NCBI RefSeq assembly: GCF_964340395.1 | Contig: NC_135561.1 | Location: 3,236,501 to 3,300,500, forward strand | Source: Glandiceps talaboti | Taxonomy: Eukaryota; Hemichordata; Enteropneusta; Spengelidae | Direction: 5' to 3' | DNA length: 64,000 nt | Shown: one piece after another, positions 10,978 through 22,092 of the stretch | Position numbering within the stretch: the first letter of the stretch is position 1 | Layout: each line of letters opens with the position of its first letter | Notes under the pieces: model-generated | Seen by the model: the letters and a program-made list of their open reading frames with translations, nothing else | What the model was told of the DNA's origin: nothing | Database searches by the model: none | Made by a program: the position numbers and the translations under genes

Positions 10978-13064
10978 GGTGGTGGTGGTGGTGGTGGTGG
11001 TGGTGGTGATTTTAAAATGGTGAATGAGTGGCTGATGCCATCATAAATAACACTATTCAGAATGTTTGTCTCTGCTTCAGCAAATTTAATGGTCAGTAAC
11101 TCTGCAAGAAAATTTGTTTTGATAATTTGTATTGCTGTACTCCCTTGTGACGGGTATGATAGGTAACCTAGTTTGTTGTAGCTTTTGTCTTCAGATCTAT
11201 GTCTATGGCTTTTCTTTTTGTTATACTTTTCAATGGTAAGTACAGCCCATTGCAATTTAGCATTCACTGGCTCTGTTTGATACAAACAAGCAGAAACCAC
11301 TAAGAAATATCACATGCTAAACTTTAAGACAGCAAGATAACAATTTCTTGCTACATTAAGTCTCAATGAAATAAACCATTTAAGTGTATTACAACTAGAC
11401 ATGCAGGTGTCAATGAATGAATGAATGAATGAATGAATGAATGAATGAATGAATGAATGAATGAATCTTTTATTTCACCAAAGTTAAACAATAACGAAAG
11501 AAAAGACAAAAGTATGAATACAAAAAATGCTAATAAAATATATTAACTCTGGTGGGGACCATGGAAATAGGTAAGCATACCTAGTCGTGTCCATGATCCA
11601 ACCTACTACTTAAATCATAATACTTGATACGAGAAATAGTGAAATACAATGTAACCACTAAAAACTACTATTTACAAGAAATGTGAAAATGAATACAATG
11701 TGACTAGAGGGCTAATTGGAAAATGCGGATAAGTCTAAGTACAAAGGAACGTTTGGCAAGTTACAAAAAAAAATGTTTTGAAGTCTGCATGGTGGCACGT
11801 TAGTTCATTTTGTTTAGTCAAAATGTCACAAGAAACTGTATTCATCAATCTTACTATCTTCAAGTGTAGTATGAACAGTTGAGATTCTTATTGGTTTCTG
11901 CATGGTTGTATCAAACAGAGCTAGTGAACGCTGGCTCACGCTGTATACATACATTTACAGTAAATTGTGTAAAACGCAAACATTTTTACTGATATTACCA
12001 TCTGAAGGTAAACCTTAGTTAGAATGGCCATAGCTCTGGAAATATGCACTCCAAGAATTCAGACATGTCTTAGGGTGAGGGAACAGAGATGTATTGGACT
12101 TCTTGAAGCATATATTTTCAGAGTTATAATGAATAGCCACTGCTTTGCAATCAACTGAATCACTGTACTTACCCTTGTAGCGTTCTTTCAATTTTGTGAC
12201 TATTTACACCTAGGAATCTATGGAAACGGAAATTTGATAAAGCAAAGTCCACCGATGCATGGAAGTTCTCACTGCTTTCCTAAAATGTGATGAGACAATC
12301 AAAATGAAAACTGAAGTAAAAATATAAATATAAGCATTGTAAAAAGTGAGATTGACCATACAATAGTTTACATATACATGTACATATTACTTTTGAAAAC
12401 TAAGAGGTCAACTGTAACGACAATGGAATTTGTCATTCTGATGAGGATTGTCGACCAAATTCAAAGCTCACTGCTGAACAGTTGAATAAATGCATCTGAG
12501 TTAAACCTTTGGAAATCATTAATTTTTAACAAGGCAGACAGTTGAGGAATATGCTATTAGTGTTAATTAGAGGGAACTTTATACCTCTATGTAATGACTA
12601 TGGAAGGACCATTGAGGTATTATACTATAAGGGAAGATGGAAATGACCATGGAAAGACCAAGCAGCGAGTTGTGTGCCCCGGGCTGTGTCTCTCTCAAGA
12701 GTCTCGTGGAGACTACCGAGTACGTGCTGAACAACCAAACTATGAATGCATCATGTTCTAGTTCTTGAATCGCACAGGGAAAGATCATTGCTAAAAGATG
12801 AATAAACGTTTTAATTTTAATCAAATTTGTGAGAGCATAAAGTTAATTGAAAACGATAGAAGTTGAACTTCCCGCCAGCAGTTGACGTGCAACACGTCCA
12901 AACTCGACACACAACATGGACCTGGGCATGAACATTATGATCAAGTCACTAGGGCTTGATGTTAAAAACACTGAAAATGTCATTAGAAAATTTACCTCAA
13001 ATCCTGTTAAACTTTTTATCAGTTTCTTAACGTCGCTTTCAACTTTCCTGTCGAAAGTTGCCAT
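285..13064 (-). CDS. TUBGCP5: Gamma-tubulin complex component 5, 16 exons, 3' end outside window
   Basis: GCP5 is a subunit of the gamma-tubulin ring complex, which nucleates microtubules at centrosomes. Exons in transcript order: 13064-12996, 12279-12173, 10838-10727, 10301-10205, 9096-9017, 8605-8367, 7911-7822, 7065-6972, 6225-6009, 5113-4923, 4565-4450, 3565-3300, 3214-2884, 1891-1705, 1257-1103, 366-285. All have GT-AG borders and phases that join, giving 811 codons without a stop. Family blocks I recognise: FALSNFRFHRFLGVNSHKIE in exon 2, DEFDWAKYLLED in exon 5, TETQVVRETIW at the exon 7/8 join, GGKSMDLLESLQ in exon 12, RCLYPHID in exon 14, FFLMEAGDTMYDFY in exon 15 and LDGLTLHYK in exon 16. 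The N-terminal GRIP1 part is present; the gamma-tubulin-binding C-terminal part is beyond the left edge. The start MATFDRKVESDVKKLIKSL sits at the shared promoter. Family identity is secure; single borders were set by eye. Confidence 0.93.
655..1035. repeat. Diverged direct repeat of about 255 bp spacing in GCP5 intron 15
   Basis: Two diverged copies of a 100-bp block lie at about 680-800 and 935-1040, with the shared core cccctatc(t/c)cttactatgtg. A shorter related stretch occurs at about 35910-35955, so this may be a dispersed family. No exon signal was found between GCP5 exons 15 and 16. Confidence 0.55.
1451..1790 (-). repeat. 85-bp tandem duplication of GCP5 exon 14 end plus 5' splice site
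   Basis: Four direct copies start at 1451, 1536, 1621 and 1706 on the plus strand, at exact 85-bp spacing. Read on the minus strand, each copy holds the last 70 or so bases of exon 14 (ending in the codons for LAAVR) followed by the donor GTAAGTGTGTAC. The first copy met by the transcript (exon end 1705) is the real exon; the other three lie in the intron with intact donors. A GTGTACC microhomology in exon and intron sits at the junction. The unit is not a multiple of three, so reading into the next copy shifts frame and soon hits a stop. Confidence 0.88.
2194..2271 (+). repeat. (GATA)n(GATT)n microsatellite, probable retroelement tail
   Basis: A short GATA run passes into GATT repeats with GACT interruptions. 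It follows the sequence ccaccagtactgaataaacg, which looks like the 3' end of a non-LTR element with a short-repeat tail. It lies in GCP5 intron 13. Confidence 0.7.
2605..2850. repeat. (ATATC)n-type AT-rich satellite
   Basis: About 240 bp of interleaved atcat, atatc and cacat units form a higher-order pattern. It lies in GCP5 intron 13, close to exon 13. Open frames reading YHIISYHI here are artefacts of the repeat. Confidence 0.9.
2884..3214 (-). repeat. GCP5 exon 13 with an in-frame 42-bp tandem repeat
   Basis: The 5' half of this coding exon contains about three and a half copies of a 14-residue unit of the form LF(V/D)xLxT(F/L)PDDRTP, at about 3070-3210. The repeat keeps the reading frame. 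It lies where other GCP5 proteins have a single short segment resembling SLYTLFLESV, so it looks like a lineage-specific coding expansion. The rest of the exon is Ser/Thr/Gln-rich and of low conservation. Confidence 0.75.
3639..4223. repeat. (CTACA)n pentanucleotide satellite with CTAGA variants
   Basis: About 585 bp of CTACA units, many changed to CTAGA. The variants cluster in alternating 10-bp patterns in the middle of the array. It lies in GCP5 intron 11, between exons 12 and 11. Confidence 0.95.
4825..4985 (-). repeat. Degenerate ~50-bp repeats at GCP5 exon 10 donor
   Basis: The last part of exon 10 and the adjoining intron recur as about three diverged copies; the gatct core is at 4831, 4877 and 4927. 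Divergence is higher than for the copies at exons 8 and 14, suggesting an older event of the same kind. Confidence 0.6.
6226..6312. repeat. Short direct duplication upstream of GCP5 exon 9
   Basis: Two copies of a unit of about 45 bp (aaaatacaacaa, then ttagcacattgtatc) lie immediately 5' of exon 9. The first copy holds the pyrimidine tract of the acceptor. Confidence 0.6.
7045..7315 (-). repeat. Tandem duplication of GCP5 exon 8 acceptor
   Basis: The first 20-25 bases of exon 8 plus its 3' splice site and flanking intron are repeated. The motif gcaccacacagaaccct begins at 7051, 7134, 7217 and 7290, giving spacings of 83, 83 and 73 bp. Each copy keeps TAG followed by GGTTC, so four acceptor-like sites lie in a row. 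Only the downstream one (7065) leads into the complete exon; reading on from an upstream copy meets a stop before the next acceptor. Confidence 0.85.
8058..8157. repeat. Perfect 50-bp direct duplication
   Basis: Two adjacent identical copies of a 50-bp unit beginning tatctcaatacattgcaaaa lie in GCP5 intron 6. They adjoin a SINE-like tail. Confidence 0.85.
8158..8343 (+). mobile_element. SINE-like 3' region with (ATT)n tail
   Basis: The block contains gtaaagtgctttgaacacag, gtgggaaagtgctac and ataaaatcaacat, followed by an (ATT)n tail. The same core occurs in the opposite orientation at 36688-36790, showing a dispersed family. I do not see a tRNA-like head here, so this is probably a 5'-truncated copy. 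Confidence 0.7.
9690..9831. mobile_element. Palindromic MITE of about 142 bp
   Basis: Terminal inverted repeats of about 45-50 bp begin AACAATAATGTACG(T/C)CCTC on both ends, with a central spacer of about 45 bp. There is no coding capacity. It lies in GCP5 intron 4. A target-site duplication is not clear. Confidence 0.8.
9912..10173. mobile_element. MITE of about 260 bp with ~80-bp inverted repeats
   Basis: The left arm beginning TACAACTGCCAACATCAGA matches the reverse complement of the right end (TACAACTGCTGACATCAGA). Homology continues through a gggaaagtaaacaa block. Flanking TA dinucleotides on both sides fit a Tc1/mariner-type TA duplication, which is an inference. It lies about 30 bp from GCP5 exon 4. 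Confidence 0.78.
10931..11008. repeat. (TTG)n(GTG)n microsatellite
   Basis: A run of ttg triplets changes into ggt/gtg triplets. The open frame with poly-Pro and poly-Thr on the minus strand is an artefact of this run. It lies in GCP5 intron 2. Confidence 0.92.
11262..11940. mobile_element. Inverted-repeat-flanked block with (AATG)n run
   Basis: A stretch of about 50 bp at 11262-11312 recurs inverted at 11885-11938; the shared core is gtatcaaacagagc(t/c)agtga. Between them are (AATG)n at 11411-11467 and about 400 bp of noncoding sequence. It could be a non-autonomous DNA element, or two copies of one repeat in opposite orientation. It lies in GCP5 intron 2. Confidence 0.5.
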
Positions 13065-13169
13065 TTTCTCATTTCTAGCGTATAACCTCTGACCTTTGTT
13101 TATATGTTTGTAAATTACCTTCTATTACCCACAATACCTTTCAACGTCCTCTTTCCTGTCACCGCCATC
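13065..13169. promoter_or_regulatory. Bidirectional GCP5/RPS8 promoter
   Basis: Only 105 bp separate the two divergent start codons. On the plus strand a pyrimidine run (tcctctttcct, 13147-13157) lies just before the RPS8 start, as expected for the 5' TOP element of ribosomal protein mRNAs that puts translation under growth control. No TATA box is obvious. Transcription start sites are inferred. Confidence 0.8.
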
Positions 13170-16100
13170 ATGGGTGAGTTGAAAGCAATGGGAGCAGAAT
13201 AAAATATCCACTAAAATCCACACCATCCTACCATCATCCATTAAAAAAAACGATTGCCGTGGAATCTTTTATATGCATACCATACTGGCAGAACATTTAA
13301 ATGAATAATTTTCGTTTCGAAATATTTATAATCATGTTTTATGTTAGGGCAGAGCGTCATGGTTTTACATCTTCAAGCTTCGCCATCGTTGACATGCTTG
13401 GATTTAAACGTTACCAAGTGCTCTCTTTTAACTCCGTAAGCTCCACCCGCAAACCCGTATTTATGTCACTATCGTCAGTGAGACAATAAATTCAAATTCT
13501 ACGGTGTCAAAACTGTACTTTTCATGTTTTTGGTCATCGTCGATGCTCTATCGTTTGACCACGGTTTCGGGTATTTGATGTAATGTTATGGTTGGTCGTG
13601 CATTATGATCTGAGTGCCAAGTTGTACGAGTACGAGCCCACTAGGATATCGTGAACGTGCTATGCAATGAAGACTCCAAACGCAGTCACACATTCACAGC
13701 ACACAGATTCACTATATCATTTTTGTAACAAATTGCACAGCCAAAATTGAATTTGCTAAGGATCTGTTCGGTTACATTTCGTATTTGGCTGATACACGAA
13801 CATTTTCAGCAGTGTTTTTGCCAAGTGTAGTAAGTAGATAATATCTACTTGGTTTCCATATTGTCACTGCACTTGAGTGCCCAACCAAAATTATGATAGC
13901 ATGTTATATTTGAAAATGGGAAACTGATTTTTCATTACTTTGAACAGTATCTCACCCCCACCCCATGATCTTAGCAAAATCACTACTGATAAGAACATTC
14001 AGTCTTGACAAAAAGCTCAATGTCCTAATATTCTATTCACATGAAAGGTTTTTTTCTAACTGACATGTTTATTTCTTCATTGTCTAACTAGGTATCTCCC
14101 GTGACAACTGGCATAAGCGACGAAAAACTGGTGGTAAAAGAAAACCCATCAGAAAGAAGAGGAAGTTTGAACTTGGACGTCCAGCAGCTAACACCAAGGT
14201 ACTTTTAGATTGTCAGATGTTTATGCCTTCTCTTAGTCTGCAAGACATGCCATGGTGGCTGCTCAGTGATTGGTTGATATGATACAGTACAGCACTGTAC
14301 TGGACTGTAGCATATTAGGACTCCTAAAGTACCAGTAGTACAGGGCATAGAGACTACTAAACATCACATCTAGACTACTAAATTTCTAATGGTAGTCTGT
14401 TAGACCAGTGAAAATCAGTAGACAATTGTAACTGAAACAGTTACCATGGCTAAATCAGACTACCAAATGCAGAAGTCAAATTGAATGAATTGTACAGACG
14501 GTCATGGCCACAAGTTCTTTGTGTGTCTCATGCTATTCTACTAAACATGAATGGAATAGCAAAGATATGTCTAATATTGTCAGTGTACACTGGTGAAGGA
14601 TAACATGGTGTGAGCAGAAACTCATCTGGTATCAAGTACCCAAAATTATTTGACCAACTCGTATGAATGAAATGTTGCAAAATCTTGCAAGGATAAGGTA
14701 TTGCTAGATATTTTGAGGCAAAAGTGTGATTTTCACCAATATAATGATGCAACAAAAACGACAATTATGACTATCAATGACCTTGTATCTTGATTCACAG
14801 GTGACTTTATCTATAAATTTTATGACTACTATTGCTAATATGTGTTATGTCTGTAATGTTTTTGGTATAGCTTGGTCCCAAGAGGATACATTTAGTACGA
14901 TGCCGTGGTGGTAATATCAAATACAGGGGTCTACGTCTGGACCAAGGTAACATGTCCTGGGGTTCAGAAGGTAAGCAAAGTATTCAATGTAAGAAATATG
15001 CTTCAGAGTTGAATATTTGGTTATTATACGAAATATTCAACAAGAAAAAGTGTTGTTACAGGTACTGAGGGTTTACTTGCAGATTTTAAAATTGAACCTT
15101 ATCCTGTGTTATTTGTGAAAGGAACGCTATATGAATTTTAACATGGCAACATCTCTTGTACTCTACTAGTAATTATTAGTGTACAAAGAAATACCCCCTT
15201 GGTAGAAAAGGGATCTTTAACTTTCCCATAGAGGTACCTGTAAAAAATATTTAATGTGTGTTTCGCAAGTCATTTTTACAAAATTTACAAAATGTCCATT
15301 TGTCCATTTATAACTCTAGTTTGACCAGTTGTAGAAACTGAGACTTTGAACAGAATCCAATGTTATGTGTACGAGGACTTGTATGGGATGGTGGTGTTTT
15401 CTGTATTTCAGTAACATTTTGGTGAAATGAAATATCTTGACTTTTTATGTATTTTTTTCCCAGCTGTAACCCGCAAAACTCGTCTTCTTGATGTGGTGTA
15501 TAATGCCAGCAACAACGAGTTGGTGAGAACCAAAACAATTGTCAAGAACTGCATAGTACATATTGATTCTGCCCCCTTCAGACAATGGTACGAAGCCCAC
15601 TATGGTCTTCCACTAGCAAGAAAGAAGGGAGCCAAATTGGTAAATTTTCCATTTTTTGTACCTTTTTTTTCTACCTTACCCTGTACTACTATGATATTCC
15701 ACTAGCATGAATGAAAACAATTAAATTGGTAAATTTACCCAATTTTTAAAACAGTAATCTTTTCCTTGCCTCCATTTACGTAATGCTATATCTTTTTTGA
15801 CTATCAAAGAAGTGTTATTACATTTGGTTGCGACACTGCGCTGCTACTTACCGAGAGTTCAAAACTTTGTAGGAAAACTGACGTCATGTATCTCAATCAT
15901 CTTGCAAAATTTGTCTTGTCCTAAAATAGTGTATAGTTGATTCATGTTTAGGTATCATTGTGTTATATTATGTTGTGTCTCTTGGCAGACTGAACAAGAA
16001 GAAGAAGTTCTAAATAAAAAGCGCTCAAAGAAAACACAGAAAAAGTTTGAAGAGAGAAAGAAGACAGCACCAATAGATACACATCTTACAGAGCAGTTTG

Positions 16101-17297
16101 CCACAGGTCGTGTACTAGGTGGGTAAATATAGAAATTAGCATTCAGTTTTTGTGGAAGAGTTGACTCAGTTATAGCAATTCTTCAACACGACTGTTTTAC
16201 ATGCTTTATCTTTAAAAAACAAAATATAAAGCACACATTAGCAATTGAACAGGAAAGTATTCATAATAATTTTTGAAAATTGTCAAATCCTTCAACCAAA
16301 ACTGGGAAGAAAGTAAAACAAATCCGTATTTTTCATATAACTCGAAAAATATAAGTTTGGACTAATATTTTGTCAGCAGTTGGTTATCTAAATTGTTCAT
16401 TCTCACCATAAGTAATGCGTCAAAATATATTGGCACCAAGAGTGGAACATTGTTGTTATCATTTTTGAGTACCAAAGTCATTTTCAAAGATATTCCACAT
16501 CAATACATGTCTTGGGAACCATTTATAATATTCTCTCTTAAGTAACTGAAGGAAACATACTTGGCAGAATGATGAAAGTCTTTTTGATTTCTATTCTTAC
16601 GGCAATTTGCAGTGCTGTTTTTGCACTATAGCAGTGCCTAGGAAGACTTTACAATGTCATAGTTACTCTGACTGCCGATGGTGACGTTGTGACCCTTTGT
16701 TTGTAATATAACATGCAGTGAAGACACTAGTCTAGAAACTATGTGCACAGGCTTGTTTTCTATGATCTTGCTCTCCACGTATAGTCATATTGCCAAATTC
16801 TACTGAAAGTCTAGCTAAATCTGTTGGGGAAAGGGTGAACAGTGCATGTCAGTAGTAATCCATCACACACTGACAGGTGGTTGTAAGTGGTTACTTTGTT
16901 CAGTTTACTACAAACCCAACCTCCAGTCTTCAATAGAAGTAAGTCATGCGAGAAGATGATGCGTAATGTCATCAAGTCGATATCAACACTCCAATAGCAT
17001 TAAACTATGGCTATCAGTTGTAAGAACAGAATCACTCCCAACCTTTACAATAAAAAAAAAGTGTTTACCCTCTTCCATTGATCATATGGCAGAAAATGGT
17101 CAGTTCACTCACTGTTCAATGTATTAATACTTTACACTGATCTTAGGCAAGAGAACTGACTCTGAAAATAACTGTTTTGTCTTGCAGCATGTATATCATC
17201 CAGACCAGGTCAGGTTGGTAGGGCTGATGGGTACATCCTTGAAGGCAAAGAATTGGAATTTTACCTAAGAAAGATCAGAGCCAAGAAGGGCAAATAA
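13170..17297 (+). CDS. RPS8: Small ribosomal subunit protein eS8 (RPS8), complete
   Basis: This is a component of the cytosolic 40S ribosomal subunit. Exons: 13170-13173, 14092-14198, 14871-14970, 15464-15639, 15989-16118, 17188-17297. The spliced reading frame is 208 residues, the usual animal length. Exon 1 codes only ATG plus one base, a typical ribosomal protein arrangement. The N terminus [20 protein letters not shown] and the following [10 protein letters not shown] carry the eS8 family signature; [15 protein letters not shown] and the basic C terminus [10 protein letters not shown] also match. An AATAAA overlaps the stop codon (17293-17298), implying a very short 3' UTR if used. Vertebrate RPS8 introns host box C/D snoRNAs; I found no clear C/D pair here. 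The gene diverges from GCP5 and shares its promoter. Confidence 0.98.
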
Positions 17298-20200
17298 ATT
17301 AGAACTTCACATCATTTTGTCAGTCATGTATAAAATCGTGATGTTTCAAGTAAAAGACTTCGACAAGTAGAAAAATGTGTATTTTGTCTTAGTGTGTATG
17401 TGTGGGTGGGTGGGTGTGTGTGTGTGTGTGTATGTGTGGGTGTGTGCGTATTTGTGTGTAATCAGGTGTGTGTATGGTCTGGGAAAGTCTTGATATGTCA
17501 GAGTACTCATGGAAACAACTTGAAAAACTGAGAATACTCCCAGAAACTTGATTGTGACTGTTGTTAGACAGTTAAGAAGTACCTGTTAAAAAGCAGGTGT
17601 GTTGACAAAATGTCTTTCACTGGTCAACACCAAAGGTGATCTGGATATTCTTGACAGTCTCTGCATTTTATTAGGTGTATGAACCCTGATGCATGATGTA
17701 TGAATCTACATTCAGAGATGAATGGCTACTATGTATACAAGTGTTTATTCTGATCATGTGTAAAATGTTTTCAAATTTATTAGCACGTGCAGTACAATAT
17801 TTAACCCATAGCTGATTTGCATCCTGGGATAGTCCTCATTTAACACATGCAGTATTAATGTATTTAATCCATAACTGATTTGCATCCTGGGATATTTCTT
17901 AATTTACAACTCTTGAGTAGTCATATTTGTGGACATTTCAAACATCAAAATCGTATTTCAATATAACAAAATAATGCTTTTGAATTGAAATAAACATTTA
18001 ATATTTAGTATAGAAGGTACCCATGACAAAGTTACCATTGCCATAAATAACAAACATTAAGTTCTCCCCCTTGCTAACTTTGTCAGTCAGCTTGTCGCCA
18101 CATTAACATGCAAATTTATTTTGTACCCCTTCTGAAAAGTCCATATCCATAGTAGAGTCCTTTCCAAGCAGGAGTAAATATTGTGATTGGTTTTGTAGAA
18201 AGTCACTTGAACAACACCTACAATTATCTCCTTCCACCAAACCTTTTCGATACAAGAACCAATAAAAATGTCACTTGCATTTCACATTTACAAAATTTCA
18301 AAAACTCTACTTTGCTCACAAGATTCTCCAAAAGATAAAAAATGAGATCAGCAACAAGATATTTTGACCAACATGTTGTATGGTCACATCTCTGTGGGAA
18401 GGTGGCAATCACTCGGAACAAAAACAAACAACACAAAACGATGGAATTAGAGGTAAATAAAGCATTTAGCTGCTTTCACCACATCAGATTTTAATCAGAT
18501 TGGGTCATGTTATATTTGTGTTTCAATTCAATTATTTAACACAAGAACTAAATAGTGAAATGATACTTGACAACATTCTTTTTCTCAAAATGGTCATTTG
18601 ATAACCTAAAAGTATTATAGGTTTGGGTACCAGGATACCTCTCATCTCGGCAAGAAGTAACACTTGTCCTAGCATGCGAGAATCCACATCAATACACGTT
18701 CAAAATGAACTACGCCCTCTATTGGTGAAAACTGCAAAACCTGGTACTCATCAGGCATCTGGAGCAATACTGAAGAACAATTGTGTAATGTTATATAATT
18801 ATATATATATACACATGTACCCATGTCTAGCTGCTAAACCTTTGTGCTCAGTATTCTGCTGACCTGAACAATTACTAGTAAGTGACTTAGCTGTGCATAA
18901 GTGCCAACTGTGTTATTGAGGGCGCTAGCCTATGCCTGAACATGGATGTCATTCAGCTTTTATCTGTTCATCAATCTTTAATAACACAGTTGTGGGTCTG
19001 GATGCAGTACTAAATATGCCCTATCCTGTATAATCTTAATCGAGTTTCCTTTACATGTATGAGTTACGAACACTACAATCATCTCCACCCACGAAGAAGA
19101 CTTGTAACATTTCATTTCAATCATAAGTACACCCTTGACCACACCAACCATAACTGAGTTTTGGGCCAAAATACAAAAATAAATAGCTCGACTATCTACA
19201 ACCATATCCACACCCATAGCAACAATCTTCAACCATGACCACATCCTTAGCAACAGCATGTCTGACTTGCTTTGGTTAAAACAAATACCTGAAAATACCT
19301 AAAAAAAATTATTATATATTGATGCAAACTTTACTTTTTAAGATTGTTGTACAGAAGTTAGAATGTTGATCTAATTACTGAGTGGTGAAAAAAATAATCA
19401 GTACGCCATTCACAACTGACAAATTTTCTTGTTGGAAAAAAAAATAAATGCAAACCGATACCAAATCAAAAACTTGAATTATAAAAACAAACAAATATTT
19501 TTAGATAGTGAATGAAATAGAGTTATCTGCTCATTGAAAAGAAGCTTTATCATATACATTTTATTTTTTTATTTGATATAACTATTTTGCAAAAATAAGA
19601 TCAAAGTCTCATCCTGTTAAATTTAAGTTTTGTCCTGGTATTAATATTTCAGTCAAAAATCCTGGCGATTTATTATTGTCTTGTGCTTATAGGCCACTGT
19701 GGAATTGCCTGGAATACTTAGTAATATGGTGAAATAATAATAATATTTTAAACTCTACGATTTGCGAAAGCCTTTTCGTTTTTTTAAAGAAACCACAAAT
19801 ATTCGGGATAGGACATTATCGACTCGTGTACATGTGTGGGCACCTTTGAAAGGTCAAACGAGGTCAGAAAGTTGTTGGCCTGTCCATTTATTTCATTTCT
19901 ATAATCACAGGGATGGGATGAGGTTAGTAATAAAAGTGCATTTTTGCATTCAGCTACTGGCACAATAAAGGTATCATTACATTAAATGTTCTTTATTGTA
20001 CCACTATTTAGACATAAAGCTTAATTTGTTCACTATTCATTTTGAGAATTTGTGTATTGGTAAATGAACACCCCTACCAAAGAATAGTTAAACCTTAGGT
20101 CAAAAGCCACCTGTTGAAGACCGCCATTTTGCAAAACAAACGAACGTGAGTTCGCCTTGATAGTGGAATAAAGAATTACTGACAAGTTGTATTGCGGTTT

Positions 20201-20440
20201 GGAACAACTCGTATATTTGAATATCTTATGTGATTGCATGCCACGGTAACAACCTTGGAATGACAAGGCAGAAGATGCGATCTTAACGGAATCACGTTCG
20301 TTCATAACAGAAGCTATGCAGTGGTTGCAAATCAAATATTAACAATATAATTTAATATGGTGAACAATACTTCAGTGTTATCGCAGTACCGTGACCCACC
20401 ATCAGTAGTAGCGTCATATTTGAAAAATTCGGTAGCAGGA
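17298..20440. other. Noncoding region downstream of RPS8
   Basis: It contains a GT-rich run at 17398-17460 and a two-copy repeat of about 63 bp at 17781-17906 (core ctgatttgcatcctgggata). A stretch near 18478 (caccacatcagattttaatc) is identical to one near 6820. Small open frames lack splice support or recognisable protein similarity. Confidence 0.6.
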
Positions 20441-20454
20441 CTACTGGCACGTCA

Positions 20455-20611
20455 TCACTGAACGGTACGGTGCATATATTTGCTTCACCACACAGCGGCC
20501 GTCAAATTCTCTCTTCCGTCACTTGACGAGTACGATAACGAGATACACTACACTGTGATCGAACTGTAAGTTGTATGGTGTTTCGGTCAGACTCACCCAT
20601 ATGCAGGTCAG
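20455..20611 (+). promoter_or_regulatory. Possible promoter and noncoding first exon
   Basis: A locally CpG-richer stretch ends in a strong donor (CAG followed by GTAAGTG at 20612). It is followed by ordinary AT-rich sequence, the usual picture of a 5' exon. A possible downstream exon starts at 22312 after a pyrimidine-rich acceptor and stays open for about 46 codons (starting ATNTLSKALP). I could not link them to a known protein, so an uncharacterised gene or a long noncoding RNA are both possible. Confidence 0.3.
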
Positions 20612-20619
20612 GTAAGTGT

Positions 20620-22061
20620 GTATGAAGATTTGAATTATTAATTGTAGCGAAATAATTAAGTTCACGACAAGACTGTAGGATATATAATCAAGTCTTCAAA
20701 TTCAAGACTTCATTGAGAAAATGAAACGAACAAATTTGGGTTGTGGTGTTACATGTTCTTCTTCTTTAAAAGTACAGTCCTCAGAATGAGTAATGTCGTA
20801 ATGTTGGTTCGTAGGATAATTTTAAGTCTTCACAAATGAGGAGCAACGGACGAGGGGATAAACGGAAGTCTAAATCCTTAAAATTACATCACGGATTAGG
20901 TGAAAGATATAAGATATTTAGCTTATACATTTATTAGTTTGTTTTACCACCAAACACTTATTGCAGAAAATCCAATGAAGTTTTCTTAACGGATGCAATA
21001 AAGATTCTATTCTATAGATAGGGTAGATTTGCTACTGATTACTGATAAGATAGTGTAGTAGTAATACTAGTGTACTATTAGACAAAAAGTTGCATACTAT
21101 ATGGATAGCTCAGATGTCCTCATGGGTGTACTATCCTTAAATATAATACATCCATGATTCAATGTAGTATACTTCTGCTACAAGATATATATACGTCGGA
21201 AGTATATGTACAAAAATACCCCCACCCCAAGCATAAGAGTCTAGATGACAATAATTTTTTTTTGCAACTGAAGAATTTTCAGTTTAATATTTACTCTAGT
21301 TTAGAAGATAATGTGACTCTTATTAGCATAAAAATCAACATCAAAAATGTTACTTCAGTCGTCAAGCTTCTAAGTTCTAACAATTTCTTTAAATTTCTAA
21401 ATTGGATATATTCTCCCCAACAAAAATGATAGTACATATTTTGCATGTTTTCTGTGGTTTCTAAAATATGTTTTGTTTTGGACATTCAAAGTTTTTAACA
21501 CTGAATAGATTTAGTCAAGCCAGGCAAGTTGTTTTTTTAAAAATATATGTTAAAGATTCTCGAGTCACATCAAGATGATCGATGCAACACGGAGACTGTA
21601 GTACACAGGAATCTTATGACACAGAGTAGAGGCCAGAGATCTGCCTAAGTCAGAATGAATTTGTGAATCTATGAAGAGTGCACATACATGTACATCAATA
21701 GTACAGAATAAATTGTGCGTTGCCATTACGTAATTATTCAGATAGAAACAGGAAATAAACTCTTATTATGTACATGATGGTACCAGTACTATAGTCTTAG
21801 TATAGATCACATGTGCTTTACCATTTTGATGGTTTCTATGGCGATACTACCAGTAATATTTTGAACTTCTAGTTCGTGTCTTTCTGTACACCAAAAATAA
21901 CTCAATAGGAACTTGTAAAGATAAAGTGATACACCAGTGCCGAGAAGTAGAGAACAGAATATTTTTTTTATCAAATTATTTTGAAAGCAATAATTTAATT
22001 ATATGTACATCTACTAGGAAGTTAATGACTAAGAAACTCTAGGAAAGCAGACTCAAGAAAC

Positions 22062-22092
<31 letters not shown>

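Noticed and set aside
16555-16680. Possible box C/D snoRNA in RPS8 intron 5 (AATGATGAAAG near 16568)
   Set aside because: No matching D box at a sensible distance and no terminal stem, although RPS8 introns host snoRNAs in vertebrates.
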